Shown: in pieces, positions 1 to 12,099 of the stretch
How positions within the stretch are numbered: the first letter of the stretch is position 1
Layout: every line of letters starts with the position of its first letter
Assembly: GCA_032622095.1 (NCBI GenBank)
Contig: CP136064.1
Location: 174,042,310 to 174,106,309, forward strand
Source: Siphonodentalium dalli
Taxonomy: Eukaryota; Mollusca; Scaphopoda; Gadilida; Siphonodentaliidae
DNA length: 64,000 bases
Reading direction: 5' to 3'
Notes under the pieces: generated by a model
The model's input: the letters and a program-made list of their open reading frames with translations, nothing else
Database searches by the model: none
What the model was told of the DNA's origin: nothing
Translations under genes and position numbers: made by a program

Positions 1-1640
1 GCCTCCGCAAACATGATAATTCGCGGACCATATGTCAGGCGCTAGAATTATCAGATATGATATCAGTCACATTGATTAGTAATACAGAGATAAAGACGGG
101 CTATTTTCTATTTCATCTTTTAAGTGAAAACGGAAGAGCGAGTCACCGCAGGCTTATTATGTGCCCAGCTACCTTAATTGAAAATTCTATAGAAAGAAGG
201 TCTCCCGCTCGATATTGTCAACAGATGAATTAAAACGTCAGGTATATTCAATGGGTAGGTGGGCTTATGCAAATTCTCACAGGTGTGGGAGGGACAAGGC
301 GAGAGTCCTCCTGTCATGGATGGTAACTAGACAATGGCATGACAGGCGATGTGGTATGATGAGTGTTTGAGATGGTACATAATAACCAATTGAATTGTGT
401 CTATAAACCACACCATTTACCGTTAGTGCGGATATTAAATATTACTAAATCGTGATACCTTACTAGAGTGTGCTGATTGATGATTAGTTTATTGTTTGTC
501 TTCTGGTCTACAGACCTCTCGGCATTCCGAGGAGATTGATTCAAGGTGAGCATATGGAATTGGTATTTATCAGTTTATATCTTGTCATGTGTTATCTGCG
601 ATTTGGTTGGAGTATTTCATATCCGATTTTCGAAACTGAAGGCATCCAGTGACAGTCTATTTTTTTCTCAATGAGTCTGCATTATAATAATATCAAATTT
701 CATGGAAATAACATGGAATAACTGTAATTCTATAGTAGAATGTATAACTTTCGTTTCGAGATTTTCAAAGAACTACATTTTAGAGTAATGTTCAATGAGT
801 TCTAGTTTGCAAGTTTTTGTTCGAAACGAGAATGTTGGCATCAAGTATACACTGCACTGGTTGAAAAATATCTGTTTTCACGCAAACGTTTTAATAATTT
901 ACATATAACAATATTGGGTGAGGTGTTATTATCATGATATAACAACGAATGATAAGTTTCTATTGGTGACTTGACATGGAGCTCATATTCGTTTTGATTT
1001 GAATTAATTCGTATGGTGATTCACGATGAGCTCATCAAAAGCAACTCAATAAAGCACAATTGGCGTCAGTAAGTCGGTGACCATTTCTCTATGCTCATGG
1101 ACAATTAACAGTTATATATATAACAGTCTGATTAGTTTTATAAGATCTAAAACTTGAAATGTCATCTTATTTATTCCAATCAATCAGGACCATAACTCTA
1201 AAGCATTGCAATATACCAGCACCAACCGAAAGCAAGAGAACTCAAAATTCCAACGGATATTATACAAATGACAAAATACGATATACTTTTCCGCTTGTTG
1301 CTCCAAATAAAGGTGGTGATGCCCACCCGATCTGACAATATAAATATATTTTTTTGCGTTTTCTGTACCAAAAACAAAGAAGATGGACCATGAGACCATT
1401 CATTGTGTTTTGTGTGTCAAAATGGACTTTCAAGAGAAGCAGTTTACCAGGTTTTGATTTTGGTCGACACCCAAAAGATCTCTAATACGACCCCTTGGAG
1501 TAAACATTTTATTTCCAATCCTAAACATATTTTACAAAAAATCACACAACTATCACTATAGAATATACATAAATGAAATTATCGAGAGAGAAAAAAACAA
1601 GGATTAAACAACAAGCCAGTCCTCGTGTGGCAAATATTAA
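1..1640. other. AT-rich intergenic DNA, nothing recognised
   Basis: No conserved protein motif, RNA gene or clear repeat was recognised in this stretch. Open frames here are short and look like chance. Confidence 0.5.
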
Positions 1641-1874
1641 CCCTGTCTTTATTAAATACTGATTGACGACTGAGTCGTTCCTATAGGAAATGTTCAGATA
1701 ATAAGTTCAACAAATGACGCTTGTTTAACATATTATCTGAACATTTCCCTCCATATGTATAGTATCTGTCGTCTACTTATAAGTTTCACAAAAATGCCTT
1801 CAAATAAATAATAGACATTTCAATATACACGTTTGTAACTGCGGGTGAATCCATTTAGTATACAGCATCAAGGG
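1641..1874. mobile_element. TTAA-flanked MITE (piggyBac-like ends)
   Basis: The element begins CCCTGTCTTTATTAAATACT directly after TTAA (1637-1640) and ends TTTAGTATACAGCATCAAGGG directly before TTAA (1875-1878). TTAA target duplication with CCC/GGG ends is the hallmark of piggyBac-type transposition. Inside, an internal hairpin (about 1686-1751) has arms reading GGAAATGTTCAGATAATA and its near complement. A second member of the family lies at 11409-11631. It has no coding capacity, so it must have been moved in trans. Confidence 0.6.
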
Positions 1875-2815
1875 TTAAAGAGCGTTCCTAAAATAAGTGT
1901 TAATACTTGTTCTTATCGTATATTATGTTGGATATATTCATGTGACATATTTGTGATGCATGTGGCTTGCTTACAAATTGTTATGATTTATATGCCTGCT
2001 ATACGAAGGTATTTTGATAATTTTGTGCCAAATCCGATGGTACATCTTTAATTTAGCATTGTTATATTTAGCGATATATGTGACTAAATAATAAAGAGTG
2101 TATCGTATTATACCATTCCTTGATATGGTGACAGACAAAGAGCGTCTAGCACTGAACAGCACCACTGAATTCCATGGTTGAATTCAATCTAGTCAGAACA
2201 TGAGTTTGTCCCTTGGAATAGATTGCCTGCATACACATTTTTCGTATATTAAAGCGATAACATCCTTTTATTGCATAGCATGTTTTGCCCTGACTTAGTT
2301 TTTCAGCATCAGGGTAATACTAAGGGGGTAGTGTCATTAAAGATATACCGGTTATAAAATCGTACATGATTCTTCTATTAGCAGTAATTCGATTCAGTAT
2401 AGTGTTCACGTTTTCTACGGATTGCACATTCTCTGGAAGAACTAACATAAAAGGATAAAATGAACACAGCTAATACATCATTTTTTTCTTTCTGTAAGGA
2501 ATACGATTAGCCTATTATAGGTTATTATTATTATTTTATTGGAAATGAAAACGTAGACCGTTCACGATTATTATAAGACTTGCATTAAAAATATGCTCAC
2601 CGAGAACGGCTTCGATATAGTTTGGCAGTGTCATTTACTTCTACATTCAAAAAAATAATAATAACATTTTTCCAGTAGTCAGAAGTCTGGTATTTTTATT
2701 TAACTTAAATAATTTTTGCATAAATCCGCACATAATCTGCCGATTTCGAATGGGATGTTTGATAACATTAGTCGCGTTCTGTGGAATTAAATAGGTCGAC
2801 AAATACATGAAATAT
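1875..2815. other. intergenic, nothing recognised except motif copies
   Basis: Apart from a copy of the dispersed GAACGCTCTTTAA motif on the minus strand at 1875-1887 and a shorter match at 2137-2145, I see no gene or element here. Confidence 0.5.
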
Positions 2816-2818
2816 CTA

Positions 2819-3210
2819 TATAATAATAATAAATGAATTTATATAGCGCAAACATCTTGTGGCAAAATTATGTCTTTTCAAACAGGATTTTTTTAAAGGC
2901 GCTCCTTTAATGAATTGACATTTGAGACATTGTTCAAGACATCTGGAAGTGAGCTCCAGAGGTGAGGACCAGCAAATGAAAATGCCGTCACCAAATGCCT
3001 TACATTTGTTGAATGGTACCTGCAAAGAGTATTATTATTAGATCTTCGGCCATAATGCATATATATCGTTTTCTCCTGAACAAGATCATTAATATAAGAT
3101 GGTGCCACATTGCTTCTGGATTTATATACCAGAAGTAGAATTTTGACGGTGACACGGTTCCAGACTGGCAGCCAGTGTAAAGTCTTCAGCACACGACTCA
3201 TATGTTCAGA
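2819..3210 (-). mobile_element. 3' end of an L2/CR1-like LINE (truncated)
   Basis: On the minus strand the frame 3201-2893 reads MSRVLKTLHWLPVWNRVTVK, then KILLLVYKS, then APSYINDLV. This is the well-known C-terminal 'LHWLPV-x-R-x-x-x-KILLLVYK...AP.YI.DL' tail found downstream of the reverse transcriptase in L2-type LINEs. After LWSSLPDVL...SLKERL the frame shifts and continues to 2816. The 3' end is an (ATT)n-like tail at about 2819-2834. Only the extreme 3' end is present, as expected for 5' truncation during target-primed insertion. Confidence 0.75.
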
Positions 3211-3265
3211 CCGTGTGGTGAAGCATACAACTCATATGTTCAGATCGTGGGGTGAAGCATACAAC
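3176..3265. repeat. two-copy 37 bp tandem duplication at the LINE 5' edge
   Basis: The segment ACTCATATGTTCAGACCGTG...GAAGCATACA occurs twice in tandem with few differences. It covers the 5' truncation point of the neighbouring LINE tail, so it may be a local duplication that followed insertion. Confidence 0.6.
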
Positions 3266-3469
3266 TCGAGCTGAAACATTTTTTGGTGGAATCGTGTGTA
3301 AGGAATGGTCGAATCTGTCTAATTGTATACAATCCACAGAACGCGTTCTTGCATACATTTATACTGATGTGACATTGACATGTTTTCGTCGAAATATACT
3401 CTTAAGTTGTGAAATGGCTCGATATATCCTGAAAAAAACGTATCAAAGTGACACAAGTTAGCAGCTCTT

Positions 3470-3560
3470 TCACAGAAACGCTCTTTAATGCTGACCATAT
3501 CAAGAGAAATGAAACACGAACGCTTTTTATTATTACATACTGTACATAGTGAGAAGAATC
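3470..3560. repeat. paired GCTCTTTA motif unit, copy 1
   Basis: Two motif copies (AAACGCTCTTTAA at 3476-3488 and GAACGCTTTTTATT at 3518-3531) are separated by about 42 bp. The spacer contains CCATATCAAGA, and TTACATACTG follows the second copy. The whole arrangement aligns with 6575-6650 and more weakly with 7075-7140, so this is a dispersed repeat of about 80 bp built on the motif. Confidence 0.55.
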
Positions 3561-3884
3561 TTTTTATTGCTGATGCTACAATTATGGTCACTTGAACGCG
3601 TTTCCCCAGGCATATAGGTAAAGCGGGGTAACGTGAACATAATTGGGAATATGGACACCCCATGATTCGGCCTGATGTGTTTGAGTTATTCATTTCGCCA
3701 TTAAATTTTCATGTAGGCATTGCGATTCCTGCTATAATAGGACAAGATATTCACCAGCTGACTAATTTTGAAAAATTTAATTGTTCGTGCATTTCTACTA
3801 CTATGTTATAAAAATGTTATATGTTCGCAAACAAATATTTTTCATAATCTAACTGAGGCAACCGAATTTTAACCATCAGTATTA

Positions 3885-6450
3885 GTCCAGGCACATTAGA
3901 CATGGAAGTGGAAAAGTAAGGAAATAAATCGGGGAAAGCTGATTTTTTTATATTATTTTGGTCATAACATCGCGGACGCGTCACGAAAAGTCCCCTAAAA
4001 TCCGATTTGAGCTTTCTGAGTTACATCATTTTTTCCATATAATTAAACAAAACAATATTTTTCACAATGATGGAAATAATTGGATGTTGTAACAATTTTT
4101 CAGCCGAAACGTATACAAAAAGCACTCAATATTGTTCGATATACAATTCTCGAACCAACGACACCCATTCAAAGGGAAATATCGAATGAATTTCGCATAT
4201 ATAGATATGAAATAAAACACTGAGCCAAAATACTGACGATTTTGAAGACAAACTGATGTATTCGATGTCGGATTTCTCAGGCTTCTCAAAACATAGGCGC
4301 AAGCTATCTATTTTAAAAACTGCACAGACACCACCCCGTCGCTATAATAGGCAGAACTAGCGAGTACGCACATCATAAGTTGTCAAAACTTGTAAAAACA
4401 TAACCCTACCCCCGAAACTGGTTGTCAACGATCTGGTCGTATTTTGATATTCTATTTTGTCTAAGCTAGTCATATGCATTACTAAGTTATACCAGTATAT
4501 GTGAAATATGAGTACGAGAGCGAATATAGTGACACGATCAGAATACTACAAACGCGGTCATGAAATGGCTGTCAAAATGGCCGCAACCACCAAGCTAAGC
4601 CGAAATGATGGCAACTTATTATATAACCACCTAGTAGGTAAAATAAGTATTAACAATATACAAGTCTGTTGTTAAATATCTTTAAAGGTACACAGTTCAT
4701 TAAAACAGGCCCATGTGGAGGATTTATCAGCCATTGCAACGCAGGTCAAACCCAATGAATTACGTCTTTAAAATTTCGGGTTTTCTGTTTACAGTCGGGG
4801 CCAAAAATAATAATTTCGGGCATGCAACATACGAAGTAATGTTTCGCCACACAGTGTATGGTAGTTTCGTTCGGCGTGATGATAAATTATTGAATGGAAC
4901 GCAGAAACTTAAGTGCATATCCTTGCGGTATAAATAGTAGTTACATTTCCGGATTGTTCATCACTGTACATGATAATAAACCACACACGTATGTTGCAAT
5001 TCTTTTTATATTGCAAAGAAACCGCCACCTCTTCAAAAGATTAGCACTGCATCACACCAGATCAAATAGACAGCACATCGTACATTTGATATACGACTAA
5101 TTTTCGTGCTGCTTCCAAACCGGTCTCTTAGTAAACAATTTGTTCAACTTACTTCAGTCGGCAACTTGCAACTGGAATATGCTATTACGCAATGTACAAT
5201 ATTAGTTTTCCGTATTTTGTTGTTTGAAAATATCTTGCCAAAACCACCCATGAACTTGTGCAAAATATCAGGTGATCATCGTTTAAAGCTGTTATTTCAG
5301 CGTTGAACATTGACTCAATGTTGCTAGTTATGGTTGTTAGTTCAGCAGATATGTGTAACATTAGGGAGAAGGGATACACACGGTAATGCGGTTGCAGAAA
5401 ACATAGTACCCTTCGCGTATATGTGACCTTGGTGAATATAACCAAATATTATTTCCAGGTGTAAAGACAGTCTCTGTCACAGAGAATGTGGGCAATTTTG
5501 GTCAAATTTAGATTTTTTTAAAGAAAGTATATGGTACTCCTTTGTGTTTTGATAAATTGCTTTCATAGTATACCACCATGCATTCTTGTGATAACAGCGA
5601 AATATTCGTGTTTTATTACTTATTCTTAGGCAAAAATTACTAATATTTTAAGACACGGAGAATATAATCTACACAATTCACCCATTACTCTATGAATATC
5701 TTTCATACTGCTCTATAGCAGTGTATTTCGAAAGGTTTGATGGTGTATATATCAAAAGAAACGATGACCGGTCACATTAGTGATACTGCTATGAGCACAT
5801 ATATTTCGGCTTCTATGAAAGGTCACAGAATCAATTCTTCGCTATTAAATTTCATTTTACAGTGTAGTGTACATATATATCACACGATTCAAGATGAATA
5901 GTGCAGAAAAATTTGCCTTATTCTCCCGTTTCTTTGCGGTCAAAAAGTCCAGATTTAACCATTTTATGAGACCTTGCTTTTCGCTATATCTCTCGCGATA
6001 TATATTAGAGATAATTCGCACATACCCGATAAAATGTTTCTCTTATTCTCTGCAATCATTCTTCCTCACATATTTCGAGCGTGTTGTCACTCTTATGGGA
6101 CTAGCTATTCAATTATGCATAAAATGTAACTTTCATTCTATTTTGGCCATTTTGGCGGCCATTTTGGGACTTCAGTTCAACTTATATGGTTCACGGCTAA
6201 GCATTGTTTGTATGTATGTCAATGTATTATGAATTTGGAATTAATTGATCTCCACATGACTGCATTCCCATATGGCCTGATGGAGATGCTTCAGAATTTG
6301 AACCATTCCGAAAAATCAAGATATCTCAAAAAGCTCAACTCGGATTTTAGGGGACTTTTGCCACGTTGTTCATAAACATGTTCTTATTGATCCCTGAAAA
6401 AATCAGTTTTCCCCGATTTTTTACACTAGTGAAACCTTATGTGCCTGGAC
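3885..6450. mobile_element. 2.57 kb element with ~140 bp terminal inverted repeats, TA target site
   Basis: The left end (3885 onward, GTCCAGGCACAT) is the inverted complement of the right end (ATGTGCCTGGAC, ending 6450). The arms continue to match inward over roughly 140 bp: AATCGGGGAAAGCTGATTTT on the left versus AAAATCAGTTTTCCCCGATT on the right, and AAAAGTCCCCTAAAATCCGA against its complement. TA flanks both ends (3883-3884 and 6451-6452), as for Tc1/mariner-type or IS630-type insertion. No transposase is recognisable inside. The longest inner frame (5867-6232) resembles nothing I know. Best called a non-autonomous DNA element of unassigned superfamily. Confidence 0.6.
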
Positions 6451-6574
6451 TATATGTTCCAGTTGTTAAGTAACGGTGGTAAAATCGATAGACATTATAT
6501 TTGAAAACTTATGTGGATGTGGATCTATATGTATCGGGACGACTAAATTACCTGTTGGTTGTTACAAACAGAAT

Positions 6575-7140
6575 CAAGGAAAACGCTCTTTATTACTCCA
6601 TATCAAGAAGGAACTGACTGGCGCTCTTTATTGTTACATGCTGCGTAAAGGCATTTTTTCCATTTCAGTGTGTATTTTCTGAAGAGTATGGAAATTCTAC
6701 TGCATTAAGTTTCAGTGTTTTAAGTTTACCATGACATGTATATTTTCCTCGAAAGGAGGTCCGCTTTAAGTTTAGGCTAAATTGCGTTTGTTTGTTTTGT
6801 TTTTGTTTTTTGGGGTATCCGATCTTTCACATCATAAATTCAAGTAAATGTCAACCTCGATTTCACACCAATTAGTGTCATATGTGTATCAACCTGACAT
6901 TTGACTAGCCATGCAACTAATAACTTGAACGAACATGGCTCATTCGAACTTTCAAATTATATCAGCGCAATTTGGAAGGATGTATAAGATAGGTTGACAC
7001 AAATACTCGAAATACGGGCTTCATATATGCTCCGAAAGGTACTTCCCATGGTCACAGCCAGTTCGCACAGAAGTAAAACAAACGCTCTTTATTTCTACCA
7101 TATAAGGAATAGATTAACACGGAACGCTCTTTTCTGTTCC
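6575..7140. repeat. GCTCTTTA motif cluster (two paired units)
   Basis: Motif copies at 6581-6594 and 6621-6632 form one pair. Copies at 7081-7093 and 7121-7134 form another. Spacing within both pairs is 40 bp. A CCATAT-containing spacer is shared with the pair at 3476-3531. Nothing else is recognised between 6451 and 7164. Confidence 0.55.
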
Positions 7141-7164
7141 ACGTCGTGCAAATGGCTGACTTTT

Positions 7165-7944
7165 TATACGCCCGTTTGAAGAAAAAAAACGGTCGTATTA
7201 TGTAAATGGGTTGTCCGTCCGTCCGTCCGTTCGCACTAACCAGAGAGTACTTGTGGGGTGCGATGAATTTAACATGAATTTAACATGCTTTTCTTCTAAT
7301 TGTTTTATTTACAAACCATCTCCGTTATTTCGTTAATATAATATTTCTCAGAATATGTAATAAAAATACGCTCTTTAAAAAATCGTCAGTTGTTGGTTGC
7401 ACCCCACAATTTACTCAAACAAAAGATCGCACCCCACAAGTATTCATGGGTATGTGCAGTCACCCCACAAGTATACTTTGGCCAGTACGTCCGCCCGCTT
7501 TTGGTTTCCGGATGATAACTTTAGATTGAATCGAGTGTACTGAACCAAATTTGGTATGTTAGTTTACCACACCAAAATACAGATCAAGTTCGAATATGGA
7601 TTTCGTCCGCATGATTTTGACTGAGTTATGCCCCTTTTTCGACTTAGATTGTTTACCTGATTTGCGGTTTCCGGATGATAACTTTAGATTGAATCAAGTG
7701 AACTGAAGCATATTTGGTATATTAGTTTACCACCCCAAAATACAGATCAAGTTCGAATATGGGCTTCGTCCGCATGATTTTGACTGAGTTATGCCCCTTT
7801 TCTACTTAGATTTTACCTAATATGCGGTTTCCAGATGATAACTTTAGATTGAATCAAGTGAACTGAACCAAATTTGGTATACAGATAAAGTTCAATTATG
7901 TGTTCTGTATACACGCCCCACTCTACTCCAGAAACGGGCGTATT
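7165..7944. mobile_element. short DNA element with ~160 bp internal tandem units, family A (orientation 1)
   Basis: The ends read TATACGCCCGTTT (7165) and AAACGGGCGTATT (near 7944), inverted with respect to each other. Just inside the left end is GTCCGTCCGTCCGTTCG. The interior carries about two and a half tandem copies of a unit of about 160 bp with the landmarks GATGATAACTTTAGATTGAA, CAAATTTGGTA and GAGTTATGCCCCTTTT. The element at 37671-38112 is the same family in the opposite orientation. Related, more diverged units lie at 61050-61400 and 62990-63370. No coding capacity is evident. Confidence 0.6.
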
Positions 7945-8255
7945 ATGCCACGCCCCGACGGCGTGCTCTTGTTTTGTATCCTAACATCGTGTTCAGAGTG
8001 GTATGTTTTATGGCGTCAATGCGTCTTTCTGGTGCAATTCATGCTCGTAGAAAGGTAGTTCAAGTATTTATCGACACATTTCGATACGGGAAAAATAGGT
8101 GTATTTTGGAGCCCAAACCGCCAAGTGGCTTTAATGGTACTTTCGGTCAGTAAGGTTTATAATCCACAGTTATAAATTACAAAAAAAGGACAAAGAACGT
8201 TTTCAGCCGTTTCCAATTTTCCGCATATGTTGGACAAACGCTCTTTATTCTTATT
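7945..8255. other. short intergenic gap with one motif copy
   Basis: A copy of the dispersed motif (AAACGCTCTTTATT, 8236-8249) sits immediately beside the 3' tail of the LINE that follows. Nothing else is recognised. Confidence 0.5.
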
Positions 8256-10670
8256 ATGTTGATTGATTGATTGATTTTTATTTTCATAAAAACAATCAGC
8301 ATTTTAACACTATAAAATTTACAAATCACATAGTTACATTGATAAAAGTAATACCAAATTGACAGAGCTGAAAATTTGAATGAGAAGATATTTATGTTGG
8401 CTTATAAGAGGCTGTAAAATTAGAGATGTTAGAAAGGAGAGTAGGTGGGCAGACTAATCGAAAATAAGAAGATGAATGCTGAGGGCTATCAAGGATGACA
8501 CAAAAAGTCCCAGAAGGGACTTATTTCCATTGTGGTCCTTAGGAAGCTCCCAGCGACACGGGAGTGTTGAAATAATTCCACTGTTGTCAATTCGTCAGTT
8601 GAGTTTTGTATTATTTAAAAATAGTATTTAATAATAGTATGAGACTACTCCATGACAGGAATTGGGTTTAAAATATTGGTATAAAATTGCTTCATTAACC
8701 CTTTCAATTGATGATTGAAAGTAACTAACATTTCTGGGAGGATATACCCAGATGGTTATAACGGAGATGGAGAAGGGGGGGGGGGGGTCATCGTTTGTTT
8801 AGTGCAAAAAGGGGTGAGTGAGGGGGGGGGTAAAATATGGAAAAGTTAAGATGTTATAAAGACACTGGCTGGAGTCTCTGGGTTCTGCGACGGGTTCAGC
8901 AGCCTATTGACTAGCTTCCAGGCCGAATGCCATCAAACTTATTTCGAAATTAAGTGATCATATAGAGTTTTTAAATATCCCACTCCAAGAAAACCAAGTC
9001 AGAGTTGGAATCAAGTAGAGAAACTCTCTCTGAATGACCACAAACGCAATGCCGTTGTGCAATCATATCATCCTGGAGTGGGCTATTTCTTGCTCGGCGT
9101 ATTACTCCATTGCATAATCCAGAGACCTCATACATACTAGTATGCCTTTGTTGGTTTGTGATGTATATAAACAAAATTCCTCAAATGGCTTAAAAGTATA
9201 CAAGGGGATTTTCATCGCGTATTTTCAAATTGTTGAGAAGGTGATCTTTTACACATTTCTTCCAATGTTTATAATCAAAGCTATTGTGACAGGCTTTGTC
9301 GAGGCTATTCCAAAGTCTGATACCTGTATAATAAAAGGATTTCTTTCCATAAGTTCCCACTGAGGGAAGAGAAAATCTGAGAGGACCAGATCGACTGTCA
9401 TAAGGCGAATGAGCACGAGCATATGAGAAATGTTCCTTCATATATTCTGGTACTTTGTTTTCAGAGATCTTTAGGACCATACTCAATTTCAATAAGTTGA
9501 CCCTTTCGCTAGTGGAACCAATTTAGTGCCTTGAATTCCGTGTACCAAATCGTGGTACGATAATGGAGGGATTAAATATATCTCGCCAGTCTGTTTTGTG
9601 TTGCCTGCAGACGTTTCTTAGTTTTGACTGTAAGACTAGAAAACCAGAATGAATAGTCAAAATGGCGCTGAATTAATGCAGATACTAACATGATTCTACA
9701 TTTCTTGTTGAGAAAACATGCCTTCCTGTAGAGAAATATTAATCTTGAATTGGACTTTGAAAGGACTGATTGACCCATTAACTCATCATTTAGATTTTGA
9801 TCTAGTTGGACTCCAAGGTATTTGACCGAGTTGGTGGACCTGATGTCGATACCATTACATGATACGGATAGATGTGGTAATCCCTTGTAATTTCTAGGTT
9901 TAAACAAGATGGATTCAGTCTTTCCTAAATGTAATGACAACTTGTTGTCCACTAGCCACATACTAAGTTTGTCCATTTCCTGGCTAAGGGTATTTTGAAT
10001 GGTATCGACATCACGACCAGATACTATGAGGGCTGAGTCGTCCGCATACAAAAGAAGTTGACAATTTATGGCACCTGGAGTATCATTCACGTAGATAAGG
10101 AATAGTAACGACCCTAAGATCTAACCTTGTGGGACACCGCATGTTATGGGTTCAAATTCAGATAAAGTGCCCTGAATATCCACAGCCCGAGTTCTTCCTT
10201 TCAGGTAAGAGTTAAACCATGATAGGGTGATGTTATTAAGACCAAGCGTTTTTAGCTTTGTTAAGAGTATTTCATGGTTAACCGTATCAAAGGCCTTTTG
10301 TAGGTCAATGAAAATCACACCAGTTAAATTGCCTTTATCAAATTGATTCCTTATAAGGTCGGTTAAGTACAAGATACTGGTGTCTGTTGAAAAACCTGGT
10401 CGAAATCCTGATTGGTACTTGTACAGAAGGTTGTTAGATTTGGTTATACATTAGGCGTTCAAGAACTTTAGATGCTAGGTTTAGTACAGAGATAGGTCGA
10501 TAATTTCCAGGTGTCAACTTGTCGCCCTTCTTGTATATGGGGACCACCCTAGCCCTCTTTTGGTCTTCAGGAATTTCACCATTGCGAATAGATAGATTTA
10601 TAATATTTTGCAATGGTGATGATAAAACGGCAGCGCCATCTCTCAAGAATGTTGCCGGTATAGACTAACA
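8256..10670 (-). mobile_element. decayed non-LTR retrotransposon (Jockey/CR1-like LINE), 5' truncated
   Basis: Read on the minus strand, the order of pieces is that of a non-LTR reverse transcriptase: finger region with VVPIYKKGDK and NYRPISVLN (10646-10434), palm region with FIDLQKAFDTVNHEIL and TCGVPQG (10372-10121), the catalytic YADD box with KLSLHLGKTE and VKYLGVQLD (10090-9572), and a C-terminal tail ending in a WNSLD-type motif (9492-9190). The 3' end is an (ATCA)n-type tail seen as TGATTGATTGATTGATTT at 8260-8277. The frame is broken by at least two frameshifts and by an amber codon right after GVPQG (about 10123) where the family has serine. The endonuclease half is missing. It cannot be active. 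Confidence 0.85.
9572..10646 (-). pseudogene. reverse transcriptase pseudogene of the LINE
   Basis: Three consecutive frame blocks together cover RT motifs 0 to 7. The essential palm residues are still readable: FIDLQKAFD (first aspartate) and LLYADD (catalytic pair). The join between blocks one and two needs a frameshift near 10430, where QSGFRPGFSTDTS continues the family pattern. The join between blocks two and three is a single stop after GVPQG. Family placement (Jockey/CR1 group) is by motif memory only, without an alignment. Confidence 0.8.
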
Positions 10671-11108
10671 AGGAACGCTCTTTTTTTCCCACAGATTTCG
10701 TCCAATATATTTTTTATTCATGGGGGCCGAAGTTTGGCTGGCAATACAGAAATGAGTTATGTTCATGCACCCATGCACCCTTGAAGATGCACAATCCGAA
10801 TTAACGCTCCTTAATTACTATTTCTTTTGCTACAGGGGGGGGGGTAAAAATATTTGAATACAGTCGAGGAAGCTCATGAGTTATCATATATCGATTTTTT
10901 AAATCTGTTATTTTTCACCACCTGGAATATTTGGCAGCCTGGCAAATATTCGCCGAATGCCGACCGACGTACTCTCGATACAAAATGCGTTAAACAAAAT
11001 GTTGATATATAAAACTTTTTGGGCAATTTTATAATATAGTTGACAGTGATTAGAATTATTTGTTTTTTTGTGTGAATTAATCTATTCTGATAACTGAAGC
11101 GGCATTTC
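10671..11108. other. intergenic, motif copies only
   Basis: Degenerate motif copies are at 10672-10685 and 10802-10815, and a G-run lies at about 10837-10844. I see no gene. The first motif copy lies at the 5' truncation edge of the LINE. Confidence 0.45.
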
Positions 11109-11111
11109 AAG

Positions 11112-11400
11112 AAATGTTGTTATTGTTGGTGTTGTTGTTGTTGTTGTTGGAATCTGATGATTTGGGGACAATCGAATCAGATTGTGTACCTTTAAGTTAC
11201 GGGCTAGTTGAAATAATAGCAATGTCAGTTTCACTGGGGGAGGAAAGACCACGCAGAAGGCCAATGTCACCTGTAAATCACTACATACATACACTACTTG
11301 TAGAAACATGGAAAGCAAACTAGCCCAGATACATGGACCATGTTACCTTCCATGTGCGGCTTACCGGGAATAGAACCAGATTCACAATCAATCGACGGCT
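11112..11400 (-). mobile_element. candidate tRNA-derived SINE
   Basis: On the minus strand a perfect B-box-like GGTTCTATTCC lies at 11377-11367. A body with an AGCCCGTAACTTAAAGGTAC stretch follows, and the copy ends in an (AAC)n tail, seen as (GTT)n on the + strand at 11117-11150. An A-box-like TAGCTTAATTGG (11444-11433) sits 55 nt upstream but falls inside the neighbouring TTAA element, so the two may overlap, or the A box may be fortuitous. B box, body and simple-repeat tail in that order is SINE architecture. Confidence 0.4.
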
Positions 11401-11408
11401 TATGTTAA

Positions 11409-11631
11409 CCCTTTATATACTGAATGGATTCTCCAATTAAGCTATAAACGTATCTATTGGAGTGGCCTGTATTATTCATTTTTGGGGGTTCAGAATAATT
11501 TAGCAGATGGCAGTCAGACGAAAAGATAATACAAGTACAGGAGTATTCATTTTCATTGGCGGGAAATGTTTAGATAATAAGTTTAACAAAAGTTGGAACT
11601 ACTCGGCAATGAGTATTTAGTATATAATGGG
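11409..11631. mobile_element. TTAA-flanked MITE (piggyBac-like ends)
   Basis: Ends CCCTTTATATACTGAAT and ATTTAGTATATAATGGG are inverted, and each is bordered by TTAA (11405-11408 and 11632-11635). The inside contains GGAAATGTTTAGATAATAAG, which matches the hairpin arm of the MITE at 1641-1874, so both belong to one family. It has no coding capacity. Confidence 0.6.
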
Positions 11632-12099
11632 TTAACAATGCCCCATGCACCTTACCATATTACTGAGCTATCGCCCCGGACATTTATGGAAAAAAATTCC
11701 CGTTTGATGCAGGTTTGATGGGTCCCTCGCCGCGAAATGCGAAATAAAGCACACGTCAACTCTACTGGGTCCGTAAATAAATGGACAGCGAACACACTTA
11801 ACGCGAACGGCCCCGTGACGTGTGGCCATGTGCTCCAATGTTGTATGGAGTTCGGAGATAAACTTTCTCACGTTTCCGAGTGGACACGCAACACTTGTCG
11901 CCAATAGGCCGGCGACGTGAATCACATATTGTCATTGAATTGTAATAGTCTCTATCTATCGCATGTTAAAGCTGAGAATGGGAATAGATTTCAACTTCAA
12001 AACGAATCCGGGCATGAATGGGAAGATTCTACCTGTGCGGTCAAATACGACAGCCTCTATTCAATTGGACCAATAGAAAATCGTATCATCCGCTTCTCT

